Counted from the stretch's first letter, positions 1-8,541 are shown. The stretch: DNA of 52,975 nucleotides from Phenylobacterium sp. CCH9-H3 (GCF_001557235.1 NZ_LSJI01000283.1:1-52975), one strand, 5' to 3'. Program-made: numbers and translations. The notes: a model not told the origin generated them from the sequence alone.

Positions 1-417
1 GCCGACCCCCGCCAGGGCCGTCAGCAGCGGCCAGGCCCGGAAACCGTGGCCGCGGCGACGGAAGGCCGTTGCGACCAAGGGCAAGGTGAGGAGCAGGAGG
101 GCGGCCGCCAGAATCCCCTCAAGCGAGCCGATGCCGGTCCAGTGGTGGAAGAGCACGGCGAGGCCGGCGACGGTGGCGGCGCCGACCCAGGCGATCCGCC
201 AGCCCAGGCCGGGGGTGCGCAGTCCTGCGAGCGCCGCGGCGCCGGCGACACCCGAGCCGATCAGGACCGCCCCCAGGATCGCGCCGGCGGCGGCTGGCGG
301 GGCGAAGGGAGCGATGAGCGCGGCGAGCGCCAGCACGAGGATGAGCGCCCCGCAGGCGGCGGCCGGCGGCGGCCCGAGGAAGCCGGGCCGGCGGCGGGGT
401 CCTGACGCATTGACCAT
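1..417 (-). CDS. HdeD-like (DUF308) membrane protein, 3' part beyond the left edge
   Basis: Reading leftward from an ATG at 417, 139 codons stay open to base 1, so the gene is cut by the window edge. The visible N-terminal part has a short Pro/Arg-rich start, then hydrophobic segments (about residues 22-41, 45-66, 70-92 and 96-115), with an Arg/His-rich FRRRGHGF turn near residue 120. Glycine-rich paired helices separated by short basic loops are typical of the HdeD/DUF308 family, linked in enterobacteria to acid and stress resistance. Family assignment rests on topology and composition only. It lies 65 bp downstream of the 2-hydroxyacid dehydrogenase on the same strand. Plus-strand open frames here are shadows. 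Confidence 0.6.
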   Translation of the reverse strand, partial: MVNASGPRRRPGFLGPPPAAACGALILVLALAALIAPFAPPAAAGAILGAVLIGSGVAGAAALAGLRTPGLGWRIAWVGAATVAGLAVLFHHWTGIGSLEGILAAALLLLTLPLVATAFRRRGHGFRAWPLLTALAGVG

Positions 418-481
418 GGCTGCGCGCTCCCGATGATACCTGGCGAGAGACGCGGGCCGCCTGGGCTCGATTACACCGCCC

Positions 482-1486
482 TCAGGCGATCACGTTCTGC
501 GGCGCTCCCTTGGCGAAGGCGCGGATGTTGGCGAGCGTGGTCTCGATGATGCGGCCGACGGCCTCGAGGGTGTTGTAGGCGATGTGCGGGGTCACCAGCA
601 CGTTGCGCATGTGCAGGAGCGCATGGTCGGCCAACAACGCCTGCAGACTCTCGGCGGGGCGGATGAGGCGGTCGCGGAAGATCTCGGCCTCCTCCCGCAT
701 CGCCCGCTCCTCGGCGATGACGTCGAGGGCGGCGCCGGCGAGCCGGCCGGAATCAAGCGCCCGCACGAGCGCCTGGGCGTCGACGACGCCGCCGCGGGAG
801 GTGTTCACGAGCACTGCGCCCGGCTTCATCAGCTGGAACTCGGCGTCGGAGATGAGGTTGAGGCTCTCCGGGCCACCGGGGACGTGCAGGGTGACCACAT
901 CCGCCGTCGAGAGCACCGTCGCCAAGGGCGCGTAGTGGAAGCCCAGCGCCTGCGCCGCCTGCGCGTCGGGAGCCTTGTCGTAGGCCGTCACCTGCATGTC
1001 GAACCCGCGCGCGATGCGGATCGCGCGGCGACCGATGCGTCCCGCCCCCACCACGCCCAGGGTCTTGCCGGCGAGCTCGAAGCCGCGCAGTCCACTCTGC
1101 GAAAAGTCCCCTCGCCGGACCCGGTCGCTGGCTTCGGCGATATGGCGGGTGAGCGAGAGCAGCAGCGCGAAGGCGTGCTCGGCGACCGTCTGGTCGCCGT
1201 AGTCGGGCACGTTGCACACCGTGATCCCGTTCCCGCGGCAGTAGGCCACGTCGATGTGGTCGAAACCCGTGGAACGCGTGGCGATCAGCTTCAGGCGCGG
1301 GAAACGGGCCAGCACGGCGCCGCTCAGGTCTGAGTTGACGAAGGGGCTGATCCCCTCGGCGTCGCCGTGGGCTTCCGCAGCATCGAGCCGCAGCGGCTCC
1401 TTCACGCACACCACCTCATGGGCGGGCGCCAGCGCCAGGCACGCTTGGCGCTCCCACTCCTCCGCTTCGAAGACGACGATCTTCAT
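482..1486 (-). CDS. D-lactate dehydrogenase-type 2-hydroxyacid dehydrogenase
   Basis: A 334-aa protein of the D-isomer-specific 2-hydroxyacid dehydrogenase family, which reduces 2-oxoacids such as pyruvate with NADH in the cytoplasm. The substrate-domain motif TRSTGFDHID lies near residue 92, the Rossmann loop GVVGAGRIGRR near 145, the catalytic Arg region VNTSRGGVVD near 228, and the late ALDVIAEE and VTPHIAYNT stretches supply the Glu and His of the catalytic triad. The length matches LdhA-like enzymes (about 330 aa). It follows the ABC exporter on the same strand after about 37 bp. An NADH-recycling role at low oxygen would suit the FNR/FixK-type box at 6575, but that is inference. The exact substrate cannot be read from sequence. 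Confidence 0.88.
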   Translation of the reverse strand: MKIVVFEAEEWERQACLALAPAHEVVCVKEPLRLDAAEAHGDAEGISPFVNSDLSGAVLARFPRLKLIATRSTGFDHIDVAYCRGNGITVCNVPDYGDQTVAEHAFALLLSLTRHIAEASDRVRRGDFSQSGLRGFELAGKTLGVVGAGRIGRRAIRIARGFDMQVTAYDKAPDAQAAQALGFHYAPLATVLSTADVVTLHVPGGPESLNLISDAEFQLMKPGAVLVNTSRGGVVDAQALVRALDSGRLAGAALDVIAEERAMREEAEIFRDRLIRPAESLQALLADHALLHMRNVLVTPHIAYNTLEAVGRIIETTLANIRAFAKGAPQNVIA

Positions 1487-1523
1487 GGCCTTGCCCGCCT
1501 TTCCGCTGTCCGCCCCATCGGCC

Positions 1524-2627
1524 TCACCACTGTCGTCGGAAGAGCAGCCAGCCGCCGGAGAACATCGCCCCGCTGATCCCGATCAGAGCCAGGGTCTGCT
1601 TCCAGAGCTCGGCGAGCCCCGCGCCCTTCAGGAAGAGGCCCGAGACGATCTCCACATAGTGCCGCTGCGGGCTCGCCAGGGACGCGGTCTGCAGCCAGCC
1701 GGGCATGGTCTCGATCGGCGCGATGGTCCCCGATAGGAACATCAGTGGGAACAGGCCGAAGAAGCTGAGCAGCATCGCCTGCTGCAGGGTGTCGGTGATC
1801 GTGCCAACGAAGACCCCGAGCGACACGGCGCTCAGCAGGAAGACCACGGTGAGCGCCAGAAGGGTCATCACATCGCCCCGCATCGGGACGCCCATCAGGG
1901 TCATGATCAGCAGGGCGGGGAAGACCGCTCCCGTGCAGATGACGATGGTCGGCGTCACCTTGGCGATGAAGAGCTCGTGCGCTCGGGTGGGGGTCACCCG
2001 AAGCTGTTCGATGGTGCCGCCCTGTTTCTCGCGCACCATGGCCGCCGCCGGCAGCACGACACCGAGCATGAGGCCGGCCTGCGCCATCATCGAGAGCGCC
2101 ATGAAGCGGGTGTTGGTGAGGTCCGGATTGTACCAGACGCGGACCTCCGGCTGCACCCCCGGCGGAATCGCCCGGCCGGGCGGCGCGCGGCTCTGAGCGA
2201 AACGCGCCGACTGTTCGATCACATAGGCCCGGGCGCGGGCGGCGACGTTGCCGTTCGACCCGTCCACCACCACGCCGATGGCGACCTGGCGTCCGGCGGC
2301 CACGCGGGCGGCGAAGTTCGGGGGGACCTCCACCACGACGTCGAGCGCGCCCCGTTGCAGCCGGCCCTGGGCCTGGCCCATGGCGGTGAACTGGTCGATC
2401 AGCACGAAGTTGTCCCCGGACGTGAGTTCGCGCACCAGGGCGCGGCTCGCCTCGGACCGGTCGTGGTCGATCACCCCCAGCTTCAGGTTCTGCACGTCGA
2501 AGCCGAGGGCCAGGGTGCACATGACGAGTTCGGCCGTGTAGAGGAACACCACCACGAACAGCATCACGGGATCGCGCAGGAAGTGCGTGAACTCCTTCGA
2601 CAGCAGTCCTGCGAGGCGGCCCCACAT
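1524..2627 (-). CDS. ybhR: ABC-2 type permease, YbhR-like
   Basis: A 367-aa membrane component of an ABC-2 exporter. It opens MWGRLAGLLSKEFTHFLRDP, the usual cytoplasmic start with a conserved E-x2-H-x2-RDP before the first helix. A long periplasmic segment follows (about residues 45-170), then five hydrophobic helices, with the ABC-2 signature REKQGGTIEQLRVTP near residue 214. The ATG at 2627 overlaps the stop of the upstream permease by one base (TGATG), which decides the start; a longer open frame to 3008 is only a shadow. It is the last gene of a four-gene operon whose order (HlyD, double ATPase, two permeases) matches ybhGFSR. Confidence 0.88.
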   Translation of the reverse strand: MWGRLAGLLSKEFTHFLRDPVMLFVVVFLYTAELVMCTLALGFDVQNLKLGVIDHDRSEASRALVRELTSGDNFVLIDQFTAMGQAQGRLQRGALDVVVEVPPNFAARVAAGRQVAIGVVVDGSNGNVAARARAYVIEQSARFAQSRAPPGRAIPPGVQPEVRVWYNPDLTNTRFMALSMMAQAGLMLGVVLPAAAMVREKQGGTIEQLRVTPTRAHELFIAKVTPTIVICTGAVFPALLIMTLMGVPMRGDVMTLLALTVVFLLSAVSLGVFVGTITDTLQQAMLLSFFGLFPLMFLSGTIAPIETMPGWLQTASLASPQRHYVEIVSGLFLKGAGLAELWKQTLALIGISGAMFSGGWLLFRRQW

Positions 2628-3721
2628 CAGTCGATCCTCTTGCGGAAGCGCCAGGCCGCGAGCGCGAAGACCGCGGCGGTGTAGGCCGCCAGGACCGCCA
2701 CATTGCCCCAGAGCTCCTCGAGCCCGGCGCCGCGCAGGACGATGCCGCGCGACACCTCGAGGAAGTAGGGCGTCGGCAGCGCCGCCGAATAGAGCTGGAA
2801 CGTCCGCGGCATGGTGAAGATCGGATAGACGAAGCCCGAGAACAGGAAGGCGGGCATCAGCGTCACGATCAGGGCGGTGAGCATGGCGGCCAGCTGGGTC
2901 CGCACCAGGGTGGAGATGAGCAGGCCGATGGAGACGGTGCAGACCACGTAGAGCAGCCCCACCGCCACCAGAAGCCCCAGGCTGCCGCGCACCGGCACGT
3001 CGAACCACAACAGTCCCCCGCCGATCACGATCAGCAACTCGAGGAAGGCGATGCCGGCGTAGGGCAGCAGCTTGCCGGCGATGAACTCGCCCTTGGTCAG
3101 GGGCGAGGCGTAGATCTGGGCGATGGTGCCGAGCTCCTTCTCGCGGGAGACCGCAAGGGCGGTGAGCAGCGGCGGGAAGGCCATCAGGATGACGGCGAAC
3201 AGGCCGGGCACGATGAAGTTGCGGCTGCGCAGCTGGGGATTGTACCAGACGCGCACCTCCGGCCGGACGGGCAGGCGCAGCTCGCCGGGGAAGGCGTAGA
3301 GGATGGCGCGGCCGTAGGCGGAGAGGATCGCGGCCGTGCTCGCATAGGTGCCGTCGACAATGAACTGAACGGGGGCGGCCCGGCCCTTGGCGAGGTTCCG
3401 GCCGAATCCCTCGGGGATGAACAGCGCCGCGCGGGTCTCCCCGCGCATCAGCGCGTGCTCGGCGGCGCGCGCATCGTCCGGGGCCGCCTTGAGACTGAAG
3501 TACCCGGAGTTGAGGAAGCGGGCCTGGAGCTCCCGGCTGGCCGCAGATTTGTCCTGGTCGACGATGACGAGGGGAGCGTTCTCGACGTCCAGCGAGATGC
3601 CGTAGACGAACAGGAACAGCATCATCACCGGCATGAACAGCGCGATGCCGACGGTGAACCGGTCACGCGAGATTTCCAGGACCTCCTTGCGCGAGAAGGC
3701 GAGCAGCCGGCGCAGGTTCAT
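2627..3721 (-). CDS. ybhS: ABC-2 type permease, YbhS-like
   Basis: A 364-aa ABC-2 permease and paralogue of the next gene. It starts MNLRRLLAFSRKEVLEISRD, has a first helix at about residues 24-44, a large periplasmic domain, and a C-terminal block of five helices preceded by the SREKELGTIAQIYASPL signature. The ATG at 3721 overlaps the stop of the ATPase gene (ATGA), and its own stop overlaps the next start, so translation of all three is probably coupled. By analogy with YbhS/YbhR the two permeases form a heterodimeric channel for amphipathic compounds or ions. The substrate is not deducible here. Confidence 0.88.
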   Translation of the reverse strand: MNLRRLLAFSRKEVLEISRDRFTVGIALFMPVMMLFLFVYGISLDVENAPLVIVDQDKSAASRELQARFLNSGYFSLKAAPDDARAAEHALMRGETRAALFIPEGFGRNLAKGRAAPVQFIVDGTYASTAAILSAYGRAILYAFPGELRLPVRPEVRVWYNPQLRSRNFIVPGLFAVILMAFPPLLTALAVSREKELGTIAQIYASPLTKGEFIAGKLLPYAGIAFLELLIVIGGGLLWFDVPVRGSLGLLVAVGLLYVVCTVSIGLLISTLVRTQLAAMLTALIVTLMPAFLFSGFVYPIFTMPRTFQLYSAALPTPYFLEVSRGIVLRGAGLEELWGNVAVLAAYTAAVFALAAWRFRKRID

Positions 3722-5427
3722 GCCGCCCTCGCATTCGCCCGCTCGCGGGCGATGAACCCCAGGAAGACGTCCTCGACGGTCGCCGTCTCCAGGCCGAGCT
3801 GCTGCGTCAGCTCGGCCAGGGGACCGAGCGCGATCATCCGTCCGTCCATCATCAGGCCCAGCCGGTCGCAGAAGGTGGCCTCCTCCAGGTAGTGGGTGGT
3901 CACCACGACCGCGACGCCGTCCGCGGCCAGGGCGGCGATCAACCGCCAGAAGCGGAAGCGCGAGAGCGGGTCCACGCCGGAGGTGGGTTCGTCTAGGAAC
4001 AGCACCTGCGGCCGGTGGACGATGGCGCAGGCGAGCGCCAGCCGCTGGCGCACGGCGCCGGACAGCGCCGCCACCGTCTCGTGGCCGTCGCCCTCGAGGC
4101 CTGCGCGGGCGGCCACCGCGGCGATCCGCGCGGCGAGTTCGCGGCGCGGCACACCGTAGGCGCGGGCGAAGAAGCGCAGGTTCTCGCGGGCGGTGAGGTC
4201 CGGGTAGAGCGAGAAGCGCTGCGACATGTAGCCGATGCGCGCCCGCACCGCCTCGCTCTGCCGCGCCACGTCGAAGCCCGCCACCTTCGCCGCGCCGCCC
4301 GACGGCGCCAGCAGGCCGCAAAGGATGCGGATGAGTGTGGTCTTCCCGGCGCCGTTCGGACCCAGCAGGCCCAGGACCTCGCCGGACCTGACGCTGAGCG
4401 TCACGTCGTCGACCGCCGTGAAGTCGCCGAACCGTCGCGTGGCCCGCACGGCCTCGATGACGGTCTCCCGCGGGGCATCCGGCGGCGGCCCGGTCCGCGC
4501 CTGCGGTTCCGGGGCGCGGCGCTCCGCCGGTGCCGACGCGACGGTGAAGACGTCCTCCATGGTCGGTTCGGCGGGCGTGGCGGCCAGGCCGTCCGGAAGG
4601 ACCGGCGGCGCGGCGGTCCGCAGCTGCACCCGCAGCTCGTCCCCGGCCCGCCGCTGGAAGCTGATCACGTCCGGCTGCGCCTGCAGCGCGCCTTCGAGGG
4701 CGCCCGGCCTTGCGCCCTTGATCCGGTAGACCCGCCCGCGCGCCGAGGCGCGCAGCTCCTGCGGTGTCCCGAGTGCGAGCGGCCGGCCCTCCGAAAGCAG
4801 CAGCACCCGATCGCTGGCGTCGGCCTCGTCCATGTAGGAGGTGGCGAACACGATGGAGCGGCCGTCAGCCTTGGCCCGGTCCAGGATGCGCCAGAGCTCG
4901 CGGCGGGAGAGCGGATCCACCCCAAGGCTCGGCTCGTCGAGGATCAGCAGGGGCGGTTCGTGGATGAGGTTGGCGCACAGCGCCAGCTTCTTGCGCATGC
5001 CCCCGGAAAGCGCGCCCTCCCGCCGCCCCTCGAAGCGCTGAAGCCCCGCCATGGCCAGGAGGCCCTCGCGACGGCTCTGGAACGCCGCGCGCGGCACATC
5101 GCGGATGTCCGCCGCGAAGGCGAGATTCTCGGCCACGGTCAGCCGGTCGTACAGGGAGAAGCCTTGCGACATGTAGCCGATCCGCGCCTGGATGCGCGCC
5201 GCGCCGCCGTCGACGTCCTCCCCCAGCACGCGGCAGCGCCCGGTGCTCGGCCGCAGGATCGCGGCCAGCATCTGCAGCAAGGTCGTCTTGCCGGCGCCGT
5301 CGGGGCCGACCACCCCCACCACCTCGCCCGGCCACACCTGCAGATCGATCCCCTCCACCACGGCGCGGGCGCCGTAGCGGCGCCCCAGGCCCGCCGCTTC
5401 GATCATCGGTTCGGGGGACACCGTCAC
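3718..5427 (-). CDS. ybhF: Double ABC ATPase, YbhF-like
   Basis: Two complete ABC ATPase domains in one chain (about 569 aa). Domain 1 has Walker A GPDGAGKT (about residues 41-48), signature LSGGMRKK and Walker B LLILDEP. Domain 2 has Walker A GPNGAGKT (about 356-363), a diverged signature LSGAVRQR and Walker B VLFLDEP. A Pro/Ala-rich linker joins them. I use the GTG at 5427 because it overlaps the HlyD stop by one base (TAGTG); an ATG at 5406 is possible, and the longer frame from 5475 would run into the HlyD gene. The asymmetric second signature suggests the two sites are not equivalent. It energises the two downstream permeases. Confidence 0.88.
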   Translation of the reverse strand: MTVSPEPMIEAAGLGRRYGARAVVEGIDLQVWPGEVVGVVGPDGAGKTTLLQMLAAILRPSTGRCRVLGEDVDGGAARIQARIGYMSQGFSLYDRLTVAENLAFAADIRDVPRAAFQSRREGLLAMAGLQRFEGRREGALSGGMRKKLALCANLIHEPPLLILDEPSLGVDPLSRRELWRILDRAKADGRSIVFATSYMDEADASDRVLLLSEGRPLALGTPQELRASARGRVYRIKGARPGALEGALQAQPDVISFQRRAGDELRVQLRTAAPPVLPDGLAATPAEPTMEDVFTVASAPAERRAPEPQARTGPPPDAPRETVIEAVRATRRFGDFTAVDDVTLSVRSGEVLGLLGPNGAGKTTLIRILCGLLAPSGGAAKVAGFDVARQSEAVRARIGYMSQRFSLYPDLTARENLRFFARAYGVPRRELAARIAAVAARAGLEGDGHETVAALSGAVRQRLALACAIVHRPQVLFLDEPTSGVDPLSRFRFWRLIAALAADGVAVVVTTHYLEEATFCDRLGLMMDGRMIALGPLAELTQQLGLETATVEDVFLGFIARERANARAA

Positions 5428-6452
5428 TACTCCGGAACCGACAGCCTGGCGGGCCAGCCGGCGGTGGCGTCCCACAGGATCCAGGCGTCCGTCGGCATGC
5501 CCGGCTTCAGGACACCCTGCGGATTGTCGGCCTCAAGGGTGACCCCGTAGACGGTGCGGCTCCGCTCGTCCTCCATGTGGATGTCGCGGGGCGTGAACTG
5601 GGCCTGGGCGTCGACCCGGGCCACGCGGGCCGGGAACTGCCGTCCCGGGAAGGAGTCCACCTGCAGCCGCGCGGGCGCGCCGAGACGCACCTTGCCGAGG
5701 TCCCGCTCACCGACGTAGACCTTGAGTTTGACCCGCTGCAGGTTGGCGAGGACCGCCACGGGCTGGCCGGCCGCGACCACCTCGCCGGGCTCGGCGAGGC
5801 GCTCGAGCACCGCGCCTCCGATCGGGCTGGTGATGGTGCTCTTGGCGATCTGCGACTGGCTGAGCTCCTGGGCCTTGGCGGCGGCCCGGGCCTGTGCGGC
5901 GGCTTCCGACCGACGCGCCTTCAGCAGCCCCACCTGGTCGATCGCGGCCTGGTAGGCGTTGCGCACGGTGTCGAGCCGCTGGGCGGGGGCGTAGCCGGCG
6001 CGGCTGAGCGTCTCGTAGCGCTGCAGCTCCGAGCGAGCAGTGCCGGCGTGGTGCTGGGCCAGGCCGATCTGGCTCTCCACCTGGGCGGTGGTCTGCAGGG
6101 CCGCAGCCTGCTGGGCGGCGGCGCGTTCGGCCTGGAGTTCGAGGTCGGCTGGATCGATCCGCGCCAGGATCGCGCCCGCGGCGACCGGGGCCCCCTCGAC
6201 GGCGGTGTTGGAGAGCACACGCCCGGGCAGCTCGAACCCCACCCGCACTTCGTCCACCTCGATCCGCCCGCTGCCGTAGATCACCTGCGGCGGCTGCGGC
6301 GCGGGCTTCAGCCGCCAGAACGCGACAGCGGAGCCGCCTGCGATCAGGAGCAGGGCCAGGGCCACCAACACGGTCACGTTTCTCGCCCGCACCTTCAACG
6401 GAAATTCTCCAGACAAATCCAACACGCTGAAGCGCTGGGCCGACGGCGCCAA
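5427..6452 (-). CDS. ybhG: HlyD-family periplasmic adaptor, YbhG-like
   Basis: A membrane-fusion (adaptor) protein of about 341 aa linking an inner-membrane ABC exporter to the outer membrane. It has one N-terminal membrane anchor (VTVLVALALLLIAGG, about residues 26-40), a first lipoyl half (GRVLSNTAVEGAPVAAGAIL), a long Ala/Gln-rich coiled coil (about 105-205), the second lipoyl half (SPIGGAVLERLAEPGEVVAAG) and a beta-barrel region ending GVLKPGMPTDAWI. It is first in the operon. The start is uncertain: a later start near the basic KVRARNVTV stretch would give a shorter leader. E. coli ybhG lies next to a TetR regulator (cecR); none is visible here, but a palindrome lies upstream at 6522-6536. 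Confidence 0.87.
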   Translation of the reverse strand: MAPSAQRFSVLDLSGEFPLKVRARNVTVLVALALLLIAGGSAVAFWRLKPAPQPPQVIYGSGRIEVDEVRVGFELPGRVLSNTAVEGAPVAAGAILARIDPADLELQAERAAAQQAAALQTTAQVESQIGLAQHHAGTARSELQRYETLSRAGYAPAQRLDTVRNAYQAAIDQVGLLKARRSEAAAQARAAAKAQELSQSQIAKSTITSPIGGAVLERLAEPGEVVAAGQPVAVLANLQRVKLKVYVGERDLGKVRLGAPARLQVDSFPGRQFPARVARVDAQAQFTPRDIHMEDERSRTVYGVTLEADNPQGVLKPGMPTDAWILWDATAGWPARLSVPE

Positions 6453-6521
6453 TCCTAGGACGCGCGCGGGCGGAAGGCATTACGCCCGGCGCGCCAGCAT
6501 CGGTCAGGGTCGGAATACGCA

Positions 6522-6536
6522 GCTTACGGCGTAAGC
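6522..6536. promoter_or_regulatory. Perfect palindrome between the exporter operon and the sigma-factor gene
   Basis: GCTTAC-GGC-GTAAGC is a perfect 6+6 inverted repeat with a 3-base centre, about 70 bp upstream of the HlyD-like gene. TetR-family repressors often control this kind of operon and bind such sites, so an operator is plausible. No regulator gene is in the window and no binding evidence exists. Confidence 0.45.
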
Positions 6537-6574
6537 CCTCAGGATTTCTTTTATTTCAAAGAGGCCAAAGTCAT

Positions 6575-6588
6575 TTGATCGGTATCAA
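6575..6588. promoter_or_regulatory. FNR/FixK-type box (TTGAT-CGGT-ATCAA)
   Basis: The half-sites TTGAT and ATCAA are separated by four bases and are fully symmetric; the flanking T and A also pair. This is an exact match to the FNR/FixK/Anr consensus TTGAT-N4-ATCAA. It lies 57-70 bp upstream of the sigma-factor ATG, a normal distance for an activator site, and about 120 bp from the divergent exporter. Known biology: these regulators act under low oxygen. Confidence 0.75.
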
Positions 6589-6644
6589 ACAGCATCGCGA
6601 ATTTCGAATCGAAGGTCTTGCCGAACCAATCGAGGGACAGTCGA

Positions 6645-7298
6645 ATGCTTCGCGCCGCCGCCGAACAACTGAAGGACGAGGGTTTCAATCAAACCTTACA
6701 GTCATTGGAATCTTCGCCGGAGGGCGCAGATACTTGTCGGGACGTCGAGGGCCTCGCCCGGCGTCTCGCCGCCGAGCGCCCCCGACAGCTCCGCTACCTC
6801 CGCAGCCGCCTGCCCACCGCCGAGGACGCCGAGGACGCCTGGCAGGACGCCTCCATCCGCTTCCTCCAGCACGCCGCGAGCCTTGCCGCCGCCGAACGGC
6901 CCGAGGCCTGGATGGGCGTCTCGCTCCGCCGCCTCGTGGTCGACCGCTACCGCCGCGCGGCGGTCCAGCGCCGCACCGCCGAGGCCCTGGCCGCCGAGCC
7001 CCTTCCCCAGCCCCTCGCCGACCCCGAGGCGGAGGTCGAGCTGCAGGCGCCCACGGACTGCCTCAAGGCCGCGCTCGGCGACCTCAAGCCCGACTACCGC
7101 GACCTCCTGGCGCGCACCTACTTCGACGAGATCCCGCTGAAGGCGGTGGCCGTCGAATTCGGCCTCACCGCCAACAACGCCGCCGTCCGCCTCCACCGCG
7201 CCCGCGCCGCCCTGCGCGCCGCCATGGACGAGAACTGCCACGCCTGCCCCCTCGCCGACTGCTGGGCCAAGGCCAGGCTTCGCAACATCGCCGCCTGA
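6645..7298 (+). CDS. Sigma-70 family (ECF-like) RNA polymerase sigma factor
   Basis: A 217-aa protein with a region-2-like segment (LPTAEDAEDAWQDASIRFL) and a clear region 4 with helix-turn-helix (LKPDYRDLLARTYFDEIPLK, then FGLTANNAAVRLHRARAALR). The C-terminus ends in a Cys cluster (ENCHACPLADCW) that could bind a metal. I choose the ATG at 6645 because AGGGA sits about 8 bases upstream; a TTG at 6618 is possible. No anti-sigma gene is adjacent. The perfect FNR/FixK-type box just upstream suggests induction at low oxygen. Its targets are unknown. A large minus-strand open frame over the same bases is a composition shadow. Confidence 0.82.
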   Translation: MLRAAAEQLKDEGFNQTLQSLESSPEGADTCRDVEGLARRLAAERPRQLRYLRSRLPTAEDAEDAWQDASIRFLQHAASLAAAERPEAWMGVSLRRLVVDRYRRAAVQRRTAEALAAEPLPQPLADPEAEVELQAPTDCLKAALGDLKPDYRDLLARTYFDEIPLKAVAVEFGLTANNAAVRLHRARAALRAAMDENCHACPLADCWAKARLRNIAA

Positions 7299-7352
7299 GC
7301 CCCCGCTAGGCCAGGCCACCACCCACCCCTCGCCGCCCCGAAAGGCCACGCC

Positions 7353-7517
7353 ATGCACAGCTACATCATCTGCCTGACCCGTCTTGGCGAGGAGCCGGCC
7401 TTCGAAGTCGCCATCTGCGAGGACGAGCGCGAGGCCCAGGACTGGGCCGCCGCCCTCGTCACCCTGCTGCCGGGCGCGGCGCTGGCCGGAATCCTGAGCC
7501 CGCGTCCGCAGAGCTAG
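7353..7517 (+). CDS. Small 54-aa protein following the sigma factor
   Basis: The ORF starts at ATG 7353, preceded by GAAAGG about 8 bases upstream, and ends TAG at 7517. The product begins MHSYIICLTRLGEEPAFEVA and continues with an acidic helix (EDEREAQDWAAALVTLL). It lies 54 bp after the sigma factor and is probably co-transcribed. I do not recognise a family. A 19-aa ORF at 40803-40862 begins almost identically (MNGYIICL) and also sits behind an FNR/FixK-like site, which supports both being real translated starts. Confidence 0.55.
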   Translation: MHSYIICLTRLGEEPAFEVAICEDEREAQDWAAALVTLLPGAALAGILSPRPQS

Positions 7518-7963
7518 GGCCGCAAGGCGGCATGCGCCGCCCCGGCGCAACTCCCACGCATCGGGGCCCGCCGGTGGGCGGGGCCATGCCGCATCAAACG
7601 CCCACACTTCGGCGCAGCCCGAGTCCGCGGCGATGATGCTGACCGTGAGGATGATGCTGACCATGAGGAGGAGGCGACGGCGGTCGCCGTACCGCGATCC
7701 TGACCCCGTCGCGGAGGCGGGGACCTTCGTCGGGGCGTCGTCGCGCCCGCGCCAGGATCCCCCCGCCAGGATTAACGCACACCTTCCGGCGGTTCCGACC
7801 CCGGACGCGGCGCGATCCCGCGATCGCCAGCTTTCGGCGCCGGCCCCGCCCACGGACCGGCCTTGGCACGCACGCTTCGAGCACGCCGGTGTAATGTCGC
7901 CTCCGGCGGCGCGTCATCCCCGCCAAGAGCGAACCCTTCGGCCGCTCCGGAGACCCGACTGTC
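7518..7963. other. Intergenic stretch without a convincing gene
   Basis: About 450 bp of very GC-rich sequence. It holds an 18-bp tandem duplication (7632-7649 and 7650-7667, one mismatch) and an Arg/Pro-rich open frame that reads as a shadow. The promoter of the downstream metal cluster is presumably here, but no clear -35/-10 pair was found. Confidence 0.5.
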
Positions 7964-8470
7964 ATGCGCGACGCTCGCCACCCGCACCTGCCCCGCCGAA
8001 CGCTGATGCTGGCCGCGGGCGCCCTGGCGCTGGCGGCCTGCCAGCCCCGGCCGGTGGAGGGCGCCTCGCAGGTCGTGGACGGGCTCAAGGTCGAATACGG
8101 CGTGATCGAGAGAGCGACGGCGGCGCAGGCCCATCCGGCCGCGCACAGGGCGATCGGCCTGGCCGCCCCCTCGGCCACGCCTGCGCCACCGCCCCCGAAG
8201 CACGCCTACCATGTCACCCTCGCCGCGTTCGACGCCAAGACCGGCGCGCGGGTGGACGACGCCGAAGTCATGCTCAACATCCAAGGGCCCGGCCATCCCG
8301 GGCACGGCTCCATGCGGCTGGACCCCATGACGATCGCCGGCACGAGCACCTACGGCGGCTACGTCGTCTTGCCGCAGCCGGGGCGCTACCGGCTCACCTT
8401 CCACATCGCACGGCCGGGCCAGCTGAACGACCCGGCCAAGGCCGTCTTCGCCTACGAGCGACCGCAGTAG
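7964..8470 (+). CDS. Lipoprotein with YtkA/FixH-like beta domain
   Basis: A 168-aa precursor with a twin-Arg-like start (PRRTLMLAAGALALAAC) and a lipobox LAAC with Cys at about residue 26, so probably a lipoprotein. The central region is Pro/Ala-rich. The C-terminal half (YHVTLAAFDAKTGARVDDAEVML, then AGTSTYGGYVVLPQPGRYRLTF) has the pattern of YtkA-like domains, beta-sandwiches that often accompany metal transporters. It opens the gene run that leads to the P-type ATPase, 71 bp upstream of the DUF2933 gene. Family assignment is by pattern only. Confidence 0.72.
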   Translation: MRDARHPHLPRRTLMLAAGALALAACQPRPVEGASQVVDGLKVEYGVIERATAAQAHPAAHRAIGLAAPSATPAPPPPKHAYHVTLAAFDAKTGARVDDAEVMLNIQGPGHPGHGSMRLDPMTIAGTSTYGGYVVLPQPGRYRLTFHIARPGQLNDPAKAVFAYERPQ

Positions 8471-8541
8471 AGGATCTCACTCGGGGCCGCGGGGTCATCC
8501 GCCGGCGGTCACGCCACCAACGCGACAGGAGCCACATCCTA

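Noticed and set aside
46..436. Plus-strand open frames at the left edge
   Set aside because: They are Arg/Ala/Pro-rich and lie opposite the well-formed hydrophobic minus-strand protein.
4015..5550. 511-aa plus-strand open frame
   Set aside because: It lies opposite the double ABC ATPase with complete motifs; its sequence is His/Arg/Gly-rich with no domain.
6702..7853. 383-aa minus-strand open frame
   Set aside because: It covers the sigma-factor gene and is a composition shadow (long Gly/Ala/Val runs, no motif).
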